Counted from the stretch's first letter, positions 15,696-24,168 are shown. The stretch is DNA of 31,965 nt from an uncultured Gammaproteobacteria bacterium (GCA_937898685.1 CALEJT010000094.1:1-31965), one strand, 5' to 3'. The notes: generated by a model from the sequence alone, not told the origin. Program-made: numbers and translations.

Positions 15696-17081
15696 TCATG
15701 CTTCTGGGACGGACTCGCCTGCGACGGCGGGCTCGGAGCGGGCTTCGCTGATTACGTTGGCCAGGTGTGCATTGGTCAGCTGGACCAGCATGGGGGCCAG
15801 TACCAGGAGCGAGATCAGATTCGGAATTGCCATGAGGGCATTGAGGATGTCGGCGATGAGCCAGACAGCCTCCATCTCGATCGTCGCGCCGACCATTACT
15901 CCGATGGTCCACAAAATGCGGTAGGGGCGGATGATCTTCTTGCCCAGCAGAAACTGCCAGCAGCGCTCACCGTAATAGGCCCAACCGAAGATCGTGGTCA
16001 GTGCAAAGACGGTCAGGATGATGGCGACGTAAGTGTGGCCCAGGCCGGGCATGGCGCTGTCGAATGCCAGCTGAGTAAGCTCTGCACCGCTCGTACCGCT
16101 GGTCCACACGCCGCTGATCACGATGGCCAATGCGGTGATGGTGCAGATGATGAAGGTGTCGAGGAAGGTACCCATCATGCCAACGAGTCCGCTTTTGATG
16201 GAGTTGTTGCTGGCGCCTGCAGCCTGCGCGATGCCCGCTGTGCCAAGACCTGCCTCGTTGGCGAAGACGCCGCGGGCAACGCCGAAGCGAATAGCAGCGA
16301 TCATCGCAGCGCCAACGAAGCCACCAGTGGCCGCAGTACCGGTGAACGCCGTATTGAAGATCATTGCGAAGGCGGCGGGTATCTCGGAGGCATGGGTCAC
16401 GAGTACTGCAAGACCTCCCAACACGTAGGCGCCGGCCATGAAAGGCACAAGCCAGTTGGCGATGGCAGCGATGCGCTTGATGCCTCCCAGAATTACAGCA
16501 CCGGTGATGATCACGAGAACGATGCCGGTAATGAAATTGTCGATGCCGAAGGCATCATGGACGGCATCGGCGATGCTGTTGGCCTGTACCATGTTCCCGA
16601 TGCCGAAGCCCGCGAGTCCGCCGAATGCGGCAAAGGTTCCACCCAGCCAAGCCCATTTTTTTCCCATTCCGTTACGAATCGCGTACATCGGACCACCGAC
16701 ATAGCGACCATCTTCGTCACGTTCCCGGAAGTGCACGCCGAGCACGACCTCTCCGTACTTGGTGGCCATGCCGACCATCGCTGTGACCCACATCCAGAAC
16801 ACCGCCCCTGGACCACCCAGAGCAATGGCAGTTGCAACGCCTACGACGTTGCCAACCCCAATCGTCGCCGCAAGACAGGTCATCAGCGCGGAGAAGGGGC
16901 TGACTTCGCCGTGGCCCCTATCGCCTTCACGGCCCTTCCATATCATGCGCAGGCCTTGACCAATCATCAGAATCGGCATGCCGCGCAAACGAATCTGCAG
17001 ATAAAGGCCGGTGCCGAGAATCAGTATCAGCATCGCTGGGCCCCACACGATGCTATCTATAGAGTTGAGCAATTCAGTCAT
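15696..17081 (-). CDS. Sodium:alanine (amino acid) symporter, AgcS family
   Basis: A 461-aa inner-membrane protein with about 10-11 transmembrane helices. The family signatures are SPFSALMTCLAATIGVGNVVGVATAIALGGPGAVFWMWVTAMVGMATKYGEV (about 62-112), YVGGPMYAIRNGMGKKWAW (about 127-145) and FANEAGLGTAGIAQAAG (about 275-291). AgcS proteins import alanine or glycine with Na+. The C-terminal tail is hydrophilic and acidic. The SD is weak (AGAGAA). It stands alone between two repeat clusters and is divergent from the RAYT gene. Confidence 0.95.
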   Translation of the reverse strand: MTELLNSIDSIVWGPAMLILILGTGLYLQIRLRGMPILMIGQGLRMIWKGREGDRGHGEVSPFSALMTCLAATIGVGNVVGVATAIALGGPGAVFWMWVTAMVGMATKYGEVVLGVHFRERDEDGRYVGGPMYAIRNGMGKKWAWLGGTFAAFGGLAGFGIGNMVQANSIADAVHDAFGIDNFITGIVLVIITGAVILGGIKRIAAIANWLVPFMAGAYVLGGLAVLVTHASEIPAAFAMIFNTAFTGTAATGGFVGAAMIAAIRFGVARGVFANEAGLGTAGIAQAAGASNNSIKSGLVGMMGTFLDTFIICTITALAIVISGVWTSGTSGAELTQLAFDSAMPGLGHTYVAIILTVFALTTIFGWAYYGERCWQFLLGKKIIRPYRILWTIGVMVGATIEMEAVWLIADILNALMAIPNLISLLVLAPMLVQLTNAHLANVISEARSEPAVAGESVPEA

Positions 17082-17569
17082 GATGATTCTCTATGTGCTG
17101 AGGGAGGAAACTGCACCAACGTCGAACAAGTTCGCAGTCAAACTTCGTCGTGCCGGTAACGGCTCCGATTGTGCAAAAAGCACGCCACTGTTCAGCTATG
17201 TAGCCGTCCGATTGCAACAGCCACTCCACGGGAAATTTTGGTGCGCGTGCACCAATTGCTTACGGTGGCTGGATCGAGCCAGCGAGTACGTAAACTCGCA
17301 GATAAGTCGATAAATTCTGCTGAGAAAATATGGGTTCGTGATTTATCGATCGTTCGGAGGGGACCCCAGTACGTGCTTTCGTGGTGCCAGTGATCTCCGC
17401 GATGGGCTCCAGTAGCGCGCTGTTGTTCATGTGTGGTGCGTTTCTCAAATCGCGTTCTGAGGACGACATCCATTTCGCCAGTGTAAGTATGGTGCATTTG
17501 CGTTCAGTTTGGTGCGACCGGCTGGCGTTCGTTTCGGCTTGGAGAATTCTTGGTGCAGGAGTGATCCAT
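17082..17569. other. Intergenic stretch upstream of the symporter and RAYT genes
   Basis: No convincing gene was found in either direction. One inverted repeat stands out: TCGATAAAT (17307-17315) and ATTTATCGA (17341-17349), 9 bp, 25-bp loop, in a locally AT-rich patch. It could be an operator or the remnant of a mobile element end, without further support. Confidence 0.45.
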
Positions 17570-17579
17570 TGCTGCAGAA

Positions 17580-17713
17580 GGACACTCACTCAGCGGAGAG
17601 CCGGAGGTGAGTAAGATGCTCGCCCTGACCGTGGACGAGGACAGCCACTCCAAGCGCAGACGGGGACAGCCACTCTTCAAGTGTCGACGAGGACAGCCAC
17701 TCTTCAAGTGGCA
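17580..17713 (+). repeat. Repeat cluster C: 4 forward units just upstream of the RAYT gene
   Basis: Units start at 17580 (CT), 17639 (GC), 17663 (GC) and 17691 (GC). The last three form a short array spaced 24 and 28 bp, each in the context GA(C/G)GGACAGCCACTC. The final copy forms a 6-bp hairpin GCCACT-CTTCA-AGTGGC (17697-17713) about 57 bp before the transposase ATG. This resembles the REP units that flank RAYT genes. Confidence 0.85.
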
Positions 17714-17769
17714 GAATTTCCATCATCGTCTATCGTGAAGCCAACTCCTCCAGCAAGGATGCTCGGAAG

Positions 17770-18711
17770 ATGACTCGGCCACGATCTGAGCTGGTGTCGC
17801 TGGACACCACTCCCTATTACCACTGCATCAGCCGCTGCGTACGTCGCGCCTTTCTCCTTGGAAGTGATGACAGCGGTCGTAATTTTGATCATAGGAAAAA
17901 ATGGTTGGTCGCTCGCATCAAATACCTCGGCGAAATCTTCGCGGTGGATATTGCTGCCTATGTGGTGATGAGCAACCACTATCATCTGGTGCTTCACATT
18001 GACAAAGCCAAAGCCGATGCATGGAGTGATGACGAGATCTGCAGGCGTTGGGGACGGCTTTATCGAGGACCAGCGATACTTCGGAAATATCTAGAGGAGC
18101 TGGTTCTGACGACGGCCGAACGCAGTGAGCTCAAACGGCTGGTTCGTCTATGGCGCGAGCAGCTTTGCAATCTGAGCCGTTTCATGGCCTGCCTGAACCA
18201 TGTCATTGCGCTGCGTGCGAACAAGGAAGATGGGTGCACGGGGCGCTTCTGGGAGGGGCGCTTCAAATCGCAGGCATTGAAAGACGAAGCGGCGCTGTTG
18301 GCATGCATGGCTTATGTGGACCTCAATCCGGTGCGGGCGGGAATGACTGATGATCCCATTTCGTCGGACTTCACTTCGATTCAAGATCGCATCAAGCGGA
18401 AGGCGGGGATACGTTCCAGCGATACCGTGCCTCGTTTGATGCCATTTTCTAACCCCGTCAGTCGTCGTGACTCCTCAGCGTACATTCCGTTTACTTACCA
18501 GGATTATGTGCAGTTGGTGAGGTGGTATGGTCGCCGGCGACAAGGCAACGGGAAAGTTGTCGAAGAAGCACCTGTGTTACTGAAGAAAGTCCGCCTGACT
18601 GTCAGGCAGTGGGAACTATTGAGTCGGGAGATTCAGAAAGAAAGCTCCACACTCCTGGATGGCCTGGAAAGAATAGCTGTCCTTGAACGTAGGTTGCGGC
18701 ACGTAGCCTGA
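17770..18711 (+). CDS. REP-associated tyrosine transposase (RAYT), Y1/HUH family
   Basis: A 313-aa protein with an IS200/IS605-type Y1 transposase domain. N-terminal strands YYHCISRCVRRAFLLG (16-31) lead to the HUH metal motif HYH at 70-72 (VMSNHYHLVLH). The catalytic helix has GRFWEGRFKSQAL (158-170) and AYVDLNPVRAG (181-191), with Tyr182 as the probable nucleophile by analogy with the YIYINPV segment of E. coli TnpA-REP. A helical insertion (about 85-150) and a basic 100-residue C-terminal extension make it longer than E. coli RAYT (165 aa). RAYTs cut and rejoin single-stranded REP hairpins. No second transposase gene or clean IS ends were found; it is a single-copy-style gene embedded in the repeat zone. 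Confidence 0.93.
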   Translation: MTRPRSELVSLDTTPYYHCISRCVRRAFLLGSDDSGRNFDHRKKWLVARIKYLGEIFAVDIAAYVVMSNHYHLVLHIDKAKADAWSDDEICRRWGRLYRGPAILRKYLEELVLTTAERSELKRLVRLWREQLCNLSRFMACLNHVIALRANKEDGCTGRFWEGRFKSQALKDEAALLACMAYVDLNPVRAGMTDDPISSDFTSIQDRIKRKAGIRSSDTVPRLMPFSNPVSRRDSSAYIPFTYQDYVQLVRWYGRRRQGNGKVVEEAPVLLKKVRLTVRQWELLSREIQKESSTLLDGLERIAVLERRLRHVA

Positions 18712-18815
18712 CATCTTCTTCTCCAAGTTGGGCCTGTCCAAAGGCAGGGTCCCGCTTGCGCATGTTTCGCTAACTCCAGCAAATCAAGCAGTCTCAAGTC
18801 GAATTGAGCGGCCGA

Positions 18816-18842
18816 CGCATACACAAATTCGAATCGTATGCG
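18816..18842. terminator. Hairpin downstream of the RAYT gene
   Basis: A perfect 7-bp stem CGCATAC / GTATGCG encloses a 13-nt loop containing TTCGAA. It lies about 105 bp after the transposase stop, directly before the first reverse-orientation repeat. No U-tract; it may instead be a structural part of the repeat element. Confidence 0.4.
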
Positions 18843-18845
18843 GAG

Positions 18846-18912
18846 GGTGAGTGTCCCTAGAGCACAGGTGAGTGTCCCTTTTCTGTATTTTCAGCTTGTA
18901 GGTGGCTGTCCC
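18846..18912 (-). repeat. Repeat cluster D: 3 reverse units downstream of the RAYT gene
   Basis: Units GGTGAGTGTCCC at 18846-18857 and 18867-18878, and GGTGGCTGTCCC at 18901-18912. They are inverted relative to the units upstream of the transposase, so the RAYT gene is bracketed by inverted copies; 17663-17674 and 18901-18912 match at 11 of 12 bp as inverted repeats. They lie in the leader region of the next gene. Confidence 0.85.
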
Positions 18913-19000
18913 AAGGGTAAAGTCGATCACACCGAGGGTTCAATTTGGGGCTCGGCTCCGCTAGGCTGGCGCTCCTCAGATTTCCACAGCCGGAGCAACC

Positions 19001-20002
19001 ATGAAGAACAATCAATCCGCTTCCTTACCCGAATCCTTCCTCAATCTCGATCGTCGCCGCTTGTTCGGCGCGGCAGGTGCCTTGCTGGGTGGTTTGGCCA
19101 TGCAGAAAGCCTGGGCTCAACCGCCTGCCAACGGAGCCGAACTGGACGCACGCTATTTCCCTGGGTTTCGCACGCAGTGGATCGAAGTCAATGATGTCGG
19201 CATTCATACGCTTGTCGGCGGCGAAGGCCCTCCCGTGCTCCTGCTGCACGGTGCTCCGCAATCACACCTCTCATGGGCAGAAGTGGCGACCACCTTGGCG
19301 CAGAATTACACCGTGGTTGCCACCGACCTGCGTGGTTATGGCTGGAGCTCCAAGCCAGAGGGGGGGGAGAACCACATCAATTACTCCAAACGCACGATGG
19401 CGCGCGATCAGGCCGAGGTGATGCGCCAACTCGGATTCGAGCGCTTCCACCTCGTTGGTCACGATCGTGGTGGGCGTGTTGCGCGCCGCTTGACTCTGGA
19501 TTATCCGGAGATGGTACAGACGCTGACGGTGCTCGACATCGTGCCGGCGCATTACCTGTATGCGAACGTCACACGCGAATTCGTCGACGCCTATTTTCAC
19601 TGGTTCCTGTTCCTCCGCCCGGCTCCCTTCCCGGAGAACATCATTGCCAGTACCGGCATGTTCATCGGTGGTGGTCCTGGTGACATCGGCCAGGCCTGGG
19701 CTGAGGTGTACAAGGATCCGGCGGCCATCCATGCCATGTGCGAGGACTACCGCGCCTCCGCCAACATGGACATCGAAATCGACAAGGCGGATCTCGCCGC
19801 TGGTAAACGCATCGAGTGCCCATTGAACGTACTGTGGGGCAGCAACGCCGCCATGGGGCGTCAGTACGACGTGCTCGGCATCTGGCAACAGGAAGCCACG
19901 CGTGCTGAAGGCAAGGCCATTCCGGGTGGTCACTCGTTCCAGATGGACAGCCCCGCCGAAACCGCAGCTGAATTGCTTCGCTTCTTCGCTGCCAACGCCT
20001 GA
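19001..20002 (+). CDS. Tat-exported alpha/beta hydrolase, fluoroacetate/haloacetate dehalogenase-like
   Basis: A 333-aa protein. The N-terminus has a twin-arginine signal (DRRRLFGAAGALLGGLAM, 17-34, ending AWA), so it should be exported folded. The hydrolase core has LLHGAPQSH (81-89, oxyanion), an Asp nucleophile in GHDRGGR (Asp155, Arg156, Arg159), Asp179 in LDIVPAHYLY, the His200-Trp201 pair of the halide pocket and the catalytic His311 (GGHSFQMDSP). This residue set matches fluoroacetate dehalogenases, with epoxide hydrolases as a less likely alternative. The family is usually cytosolic, so the Tat signal is unusual. There is no clear SD stronger than GGAGCAACC, 7 bp before the ATG. The true substrate is unknown. 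Confidence 0.88.
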   Translation: MKNNQSASLPESFLNLDRRRLFGAAGALLGGLAMQKAWAQPPANGAELDARYFPGFRTQWIEVNDVGIHTLVGGEGPPVLLLHGAPQSHLSWAEVATTLAQNYTVVATDLRGYGWSSKPEGGENHINYSKRTMARDQAEVMRQLGFERFHLVGHDRGGRVARRLTLDYPEMVQTLTVLDIVPAHYLYANVTREFVDAYFHWFLFLRPAPFPENIIASTGMFIGGGPGDIGQAWAEVYKDPAAIHAMCEDYRASANMDIEIDKADLAAGKRIECPLNVLWGSNAAMGRQYDVLGIWQQEATRAEGKAIPGGHSFQMDSPAETAAELLRFFAANA

Positions 20003-20022
20003 GGCTCTTTCCCGTTTCAACA

Positions 20023-20052
20023 CCGAGGCTGGCTCTGAGGAGTCAGCCTCGG
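20023..20052 (+). terminator. Hairpin after the dehalogenase-like hydrolase gene
   Basis: A perfect 9-bp stem CCGAGGCTG / CAGCCTCGG with a 12-nt loop lies 20 bp after the stop. It lacks a T-tract. Confidence 0.5.
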
Positions 20053-20179
20053 GCGTTGTCCATCTCCTCACTGTACGAATGGCGGCTCGGGGACGCCGCT
20101 GAATTTGAACTGCGTGCTCTGTGAGGAGAGTAGCTCTCGTTTCGCGTCCTAAAGGGTAGTGCTCCATGAGTTGGAGAAG

Positions 20180-20336
20180 GGTGAGTGTCCCTCTCTCCTG
20201 ACGGTGACTGTCCCCAAAGGTGCTCGGTGGCTGTCGCAGGCGGGGATGAAGAATCTTCTCGATATCCGGTGCCTGTGCGGTTGGAGGAACGAACAACGAG
20301 TGAGTGTCCCCAGTCAGAGCAGTAAGTGAGTGTCCC
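20180..20336 (-). repeat. Repeat cluster E: 5 reverse units, three at exact 23-bp spacing
   Basis: Units at 20180 (GGTGAGTGTCCC), 20203 (GGTGACTGTCCC), 20226 (GGTGGCTGTCGC), 20299 (AGTGAGTGTCCC) and 20325 (AGTGAGTGTCCC). The first three have start-to-start distances of exactly 23 bp and differ at the two variable bases (AG, AC, GC). They lie in the convergent gap between the hydrolase and dusC. Confidence 0.85.
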
Positions 20337-20365
20337 TGGTAGGCACGTCAGGGGGGCGCAAAAGC

Positions 20366-21304
20366 CTAACGAGTCATCTCTCCCAATAGGGCTGTGATGT
20401 TCTGCGGGTTGGTTTCGGTGCGGATTGCGTGCCAGAGGGTTTCGGCTTCCGGATAGCTCTGGCGTAAATAGCTGATCCACTGCTTGACCCGCCCCACTGC
20501 TTCGCGGGTGGAGGCAGAATTTCGAAGTTCCTCCCAAAAACCATTGAGTAAGGCGCCCATGCCGCGCCAGGGAGCTTCGGTCGACTGATTGGCGCGGATC
20601 TGCTGCGCAAGCATCGGCTGCATCACGGCGCCGCGGCCAAGCATGACGTCGGGAGTGCCCGCAATGGCGGTGCAGCGGCGATAGTCTTCCACTGAAAAAA
20701 TGTCGCCGTTCGCGATCAGTGGAATCCTAATGTGCTCTCTGATTCGGGCCAATTCATCCCAGTGTGCGGGTGGCAGGTAGCGCTGCGCCTTCGTGCGAGC
20801 ATGGACAGTGATTTCGGTGGCACCGGCGGCCTCGATTGCCGCTGCGTTTTCGAGCATGAGCGACGTGTCGTCGAAACCCAACCGCATCTTGGCAGAGACG
20901 ACCACGGAAGCGGGCAATGCGCTACGAACCGCATGCACGATCTGGTAGAGAGTCTCGGGCTCCTGCAGCAACACGGCGCCGCCGCGATGTCGATTCACCG
21001 TCTTGCTCGGACAGCCGAAATTAAGATCGATGCCATAGGAGCCAAGTTCCACGGCACGCTGTGCATTGGCTGCCATGGCGTCGAGGTGATTGCCGAGCAA
21101 CTGCACACGCAGGGGAGTACCGCTCTGGGTACGACCACCGTTGAGCAATTCGGGGCAACGAGAAAGGAACACCCGATCGGGGTAGAGATGGTCGAGCACT
21201 CGCACGAATTCCGAGACTACCCAATCGAAGCCGCCCTGAGCGGTGATCAAGCGCCGTAGATGAACGTCGGCGAGTCCCTCCATTGGGGCAAGTACGATGC
21301 GCAT
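20366..21304 (-). CDS. dusC: tRNA-dihydrouridine(16) synthase DusC
   Basis: A 312-aa flavoenzyme that reduces uridine in the tRNA D-loop. It is a full-length Dus TIM barrel: APMEGLADVHLRRLIT at the N-terminus with the FMN-binding start, IDLNFGCPSKTVNRHRGGAVLL with the catalytic Cys (about 98), SAKMRLGFDD with the conserved Lys, ITVHARTKAQRY and IANGDIFSVEDY, then GRGAVMQP. The MEGL start and the shorter C-terminal domain favour DusC (U16) over DusA or DusB. The ATG has only a weak SD. It is flanked by repeat clusters on both sides. Confidence 0.92.
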   Translation of the reverse strand: MRIVLAPMEGLADVHLRRLITAQGGFDWVVSEFVRVLDHLYPDRVFLSRCPELLNGGRTQSGTPLRVQLLGNHLDAMAANAQRAVELGSYGIDLNFGCPSKTVNRHRGGAVLLQEPETLYQIVHAVRSALPASVVVSAKMRLGFDDTSLMLENAAAIEAAGATEITVHARTKAQRYLPPAHWDELARIREHIRIPLIANGDIFSVEDYRRCTAIAGTPDVMLGRGAVMQPMLAQQIRANQSTEAPWRGMGALLNGFWEELRNSASTREAVGRVKQWISYLRQSYPEAETLWHAIRTETNPQNITALLGEMTR

Positions 21305-21347
21305 GGCCGTCCAATCGCAAAAGGGCGGCGATTATAAGCCCTCGAGA

Positions 21348-21654
21348 GGGGACACTCACCTTTGGCGTTCCCAAAATCTGCGGCAGGGAAGTCAGGCTCT
21401 CTAAAGACGGGAGAAATAGCTCTCGATGGAAGTCAGGTGTCAGATTCCTCTGCCCATGTCCCCATGGATCAGCCGCGGCCTCATCGCGCACCGCAGGAGG
21501 GACACTCACTCTGCTGCTGGTCCGTAGTCGAATAGGAGTCTACGCCGGCCGCAAGCTCCCCATGGTCTGACGACCATCCCATCAAGTGAGTGTCCCTTGA
21601 CTCTGAGTGGGCGTCCCTTTGACTCTGGACGAGTGACTCCAGGTGAGTGTCCCC
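21348..21654. repeat. Repeat cluster F: nested inverted repeat units
   Basis: Two forward units, GGGACACTCACC (21349-21360) and GGGACACTCACT (21499-21510), are followed by three reverse units: AGTGAGTGTCCC (21585-21596), AGTGGGCGTCCC (21606-21617) and GGTGAGTGTCCC (21642-21653). The outer pair is a perfect 13-bp inverted repeat and the inner pair is another perfect 13-bp inverted repeat; they differ from each other at the C/T end base. The cluster fills the gap between dusC and the SDR gene, ending 9 bp from the SDR stop codon. No gene was seen in it. Confidence 0.85.
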
Positions 21655-21661
21655 TGTCTCC

Positions 21662-22573
21662 CTAGGCCCGCAGCAGGTCGACCGCGTTGCCCGAGTCATG
21701 CGCGCGCAAATCATCGAGGAGGCTGGGACCCGTGGGTAGCCAGCCGAGATCGTCCCGCGTCCAAGTGCTGGCGCCCGACATGTCGCGACCGACGAACATG
21801 GACAGCCAACCGAAATGCTCGGCTGCATCTTCGGGAGGAAGGGAGACGACAGGGATGTCGAGCTTGTTGCCGATGACTTCAGCGATTGCACGCATTGGAA
21901 TGCCTTCCTCGGCGACTGCGTGATAGCGGGCCCCTGGTACGTGCAGCTCCACCGCCAGTCGGTAGAGTCGCGCAACATCGGAGACGTGAGCAGCTGCCCA
22001 GCGGTTTGCGCCGTCACCGACGTGAGCCGAGATCCCTTCCGTTCGAGCATGTTCGATCAATGGTGTGATGAGGCCTTGCTTGGTGGTGTCGTGCACCTGC
22101 GGCAGACGCACTACGCCGACGGACACGCGCTTCATCGCCACTTCAGCAGCCGCCTGTTCGGAGGCAGCGCGCGGGTTAGCATGGCGCCAATCGACCACAT
22201 CTTCGCGCGCAGGTTCTCCCGGCACTCTTGCGCCCATGCCGATGACCGAGGTCACGATCAGAGGTCGATCCGAATTGACCAGCGCCGCCCCCATGGCATG
22301 AATCGCTTGTCTTTCTTTCTCGCAGTTCTGGGCGTAGCGCGAGAAGTCGTGGTCGAACGCCGAGTGAATCACTGCATCGGCCAATGCAGCGCCGGCCGTG
22401 AGACTTTCCGGATCGTCGAGGGAGCCGCGCCAGGCCTTGGCGCCTACGGCTATCAACCAACGTGCACCTTGCTCCGAACGGGTCAGCCCGAGCACCTCGT
22501 GGCCCGCGGCAATGAGTTCACGTGTGATATGGGAACCAATGAAGCCGGTAGCCCCGGTAAGAAAAACGATCAT
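21662..22573 (-). CDS. SDR family NAD(P)-dependent oxidoreductase (atypical/extended, epimerase-like)
   Basis: A 303-aa Rossmann protein. The dinucleotide motif is TGATGFIGSH (6-15), followed by LTRSEQGARWL, the segment that selects NADP or NAD. DAVIHSAFDHDFSRY (about 66-80) and VTSVIGMG (about 108-115) replace the usual active-site strands, and no clear YxxxK catalytic pair is visible, as in many atypical SDRs. RVSVGVVRLPQVHDTTKQGLI is the family's RLPxVxG-like strand. A strong SD (AGGAGGTG) precedes the ATG. It is divergent from the broken LysR-type gene, a common regulator-target layout. Substrate unknown. Confidence 0.88.
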   Translation of the reverse strand: MIVFLTGATGFIGSHITRELIAAGHEVLGLTRSEQGARWLIAVGAKAWRGSLDDPESLTAGAALADAVIHSAFDHDFSRYAQNCEKERQAIHAMGAALVNSDRPLIVTSVIGMGARVPGEPAREDVVDWRHANPRAASEQAAAEVAMKRVSVGVVRLPQVHDTTKQGLITPLIEHARTEGISAHVGDGANRWAAAHVSDVARLYRLAVELHVPGARYHAVAEEGIPMRAIAEVIGNKLDIPVVSLPPEDAAEHFGWLSMFVGRDMSGASTWTRDDLGWLPTGPSLLDDLRAHDSGNAVDLLRA

Positions 22574-22641
22574 CTAACACCTCCTGTTGTTGGGCATCTG
22601 CGTCACACTAGCTCTTGGCCAGAGCACGTCGCGTTGGGGAG

Positions 22642-22731
22642 GGGACAGTCACCTTCGCCGTATAGCGAGGAACGGTCGCCACAAGGACAGTCACTTCGCC
22701 GAGCGTCGCCAGCATGAATGGGACACTCACC
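22642..22731 (+). repeat. Repeat cluster G: 3 forward units between the SDR and LysR genes
   Basis: Units at 22642 (GGGACAGTCACC), 22685 (GGACAGTCACT) and 22720 (GGGACACTCACC), plus a decayed GGGGGACACATC near 22757. They occupy the divergent promoter region of the SDR and LysR-type genes, so they could affect regulation of either. Confidence 0.85.
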
Positions 22732-22882
22732 TCACGTGGAGGGCTGGAGACATCTTGGGGGACACATCGAGCCAGCGATCTACTCTATGAAGTACGCGTC
22801 GAGATCCCTTCGGCCCGACGAGCGTGAGGCAACCGTACCTATCGGTTTGTATTAGAGGAATGGCACCACTAGCATATCCGGC

Positions 22883-23793
22883 ATGCATCAATCGAATACG
22901 CAACTCGATCGACTCGATCTGAAAGCACTGCGCATGCTCGCTGCATTGCTCGACACCGCCAGCATCACGGTGTCAGGGGAACAGCTGGGTTTGAGTCAGC
23001 CAGCCGCCAGCCGCGTCGTGGCACGCCTACGCAAAGTCTTCAACGATCCACTTCTCGTTCGTAACACCAAGGGTTATGTGCTGACGGCTCGTGCCGAGGA
23101 ACTACGACCGCTCGTCGGTGAAGTATTGGCTGCTCTCGGGCGAATGGCCGACGGCGTGGATTTCGAACCAACTACTGCCCGGCGCACCTTCCGCATTGCC
23201 GCCACTGACTACGGCTCCGTGACGGTGATCGGTCCTCTCGCTGCGAAAGTGGCTCATGCTGCGCCAGGTGTTTGCCTCGATGTCGTGCCTTACGGCACGA
23301 ACACTTTCGCAGAGCTTGAAAGTGGCGCGCTCGATTTTGCGCTGGACGGTGACATTGAAGGATTGCCCGCAGATTTCCATTACCGCGAACTCTTTCACGA
23401 CGACTATGCCTGCCTACTGCGACGAGAACATCCGTGTTTGAAGGGCGAAGGAGATCTGCTTGCTCGTCTCGCCACCGCTCCTCAAGCGATCACGATGTAT
23501 CCGGAAGGCGTGCGCATGCTGCCCGATGAGGTATTGAATGGATTGGGTGTGACACCCAAGGTGACGAGTTTGCGTACACCTTACTTCATGTCGACGCCGT
23601 GGATCATTGCCGAGAGCGATCTGGTACTCTGCGTCCCCCGCCGCGCCGCCGAGCGCTCGCCAATGTGGCAGCGCTCGAAGTCCTACCTCTCCCGAATGGC
23701 CCGAGCTTTTCTTATTACCTGGTCTGGCATGAACGAGCGCATCGTGATGCTGGCATGCAGTGGATCAGGCGCCTCGCCGCGTCCAGCGTGTAG
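22883..23793 (+). pseudogene. LysR-family regulator with a 1-nt frameshift near its C-terminus
   Basis: The N-terminal winged HTH is intact: DLKALRMLAALLDTASITVSGEQLGLSQPAASRVVARLRKVFNDPLLVR (about 12-60). The effector domain follows (FRIAATDYGSVTVIGPLA...). After LVLCVPRRAAER (about 23650) the frame turns into non-family sequence and runs to 23890. The expected family ending LANVAALEVLPLPNG...YLVWHERAHRDAGMQWIRRLA lies in the next frame and stops at TAG 23791-23793. Adding one C around 23654-23656 restores a normal roughly 303-aa protein. It may be a real mutation or a sequencing error in a GC-rich stretch. There is no clear SD before ATG 22883. It is divergent from the SDR gene, its likely target. 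Confidence 0.82.
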
Positions 23794-23885
23794 CCGACGC
23801 TTCCTCATCCCGTTCGCTTGGCGTAGTCGCCCGTGTCGGCATTTCCCCCAGACCCAGGGGTGGTTGCCCTTAATAACGTTGGCTG

Positions 23886-24114
23886 GGTGAGTGTCCCTCG
23901 AATATTTCCCTCGACCTGGAGATGGATGGGGTGACCCCTCGAAAGTTTCCTCTTGGGTGAGAAAGAGGCATGGCAACGATAAGTGGTTGTCCCTCCGCTG
24001 CTTCCCCTGCAATGCTGCAACGAGTGACTTTCCTCTCCGCGAAAACGGTGAGTGTCCCCTTTGGTGGCAACGACGAAGGTGGGTGTCCCAAAGGACTGCT
24101 GGGGTGAGTGTCCT
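23886..24114 (-). repeat. Repeat cluster H: 5 reverse units upstream of the TetR gene
   Basis: Units at 23886 (GGTGAGTGTCCC), 23982 (AGTGGTTGTCCC), 24047 (GGTGAGTGTCCC), 24078 (GGTGGGTGTCCC) and 24103 (GGTGAGTGTCCT). The last unit ends 18 bp before the TetR operator. The apparent C-terminal extension of the frameshifted LysR frame ends inside this cluster. No gene is seen here. Confidence 0.85.
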
Positions 24115-24131
24115 CGAACGTAGCAGCGTAG

Positions 24132-24149
24132 TAGACGACCGGTCTAATC
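24132..24149. promoter_or_regulatory. TetR-type operator, copy 1 (autoregulation)
   Basis: TAGACGACCGGTCTAATC contains the palindromic core TAGAC-N5-GTCTA with GACCGGTC at its centre, resembling operators of NemR-like TetR proteins (TAGACC-N4-GGTCTA). It lies 20 bp before the TetR ATG, overlapping the probable promoter. An identical 18-mer recurs at 24814-24831. Confidence 0.82.
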
Positions 24150-24168
24150 AATACTAGACTCCCGTCCC

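Noticed and set aside
15618..17159. A 513-aa plus-strand open frame opposite the symporter
   Set aside because: Antisense shadow of a clear AgcS membrane protein; composition is rich in His, Asp, Gly and Cys with no domain.
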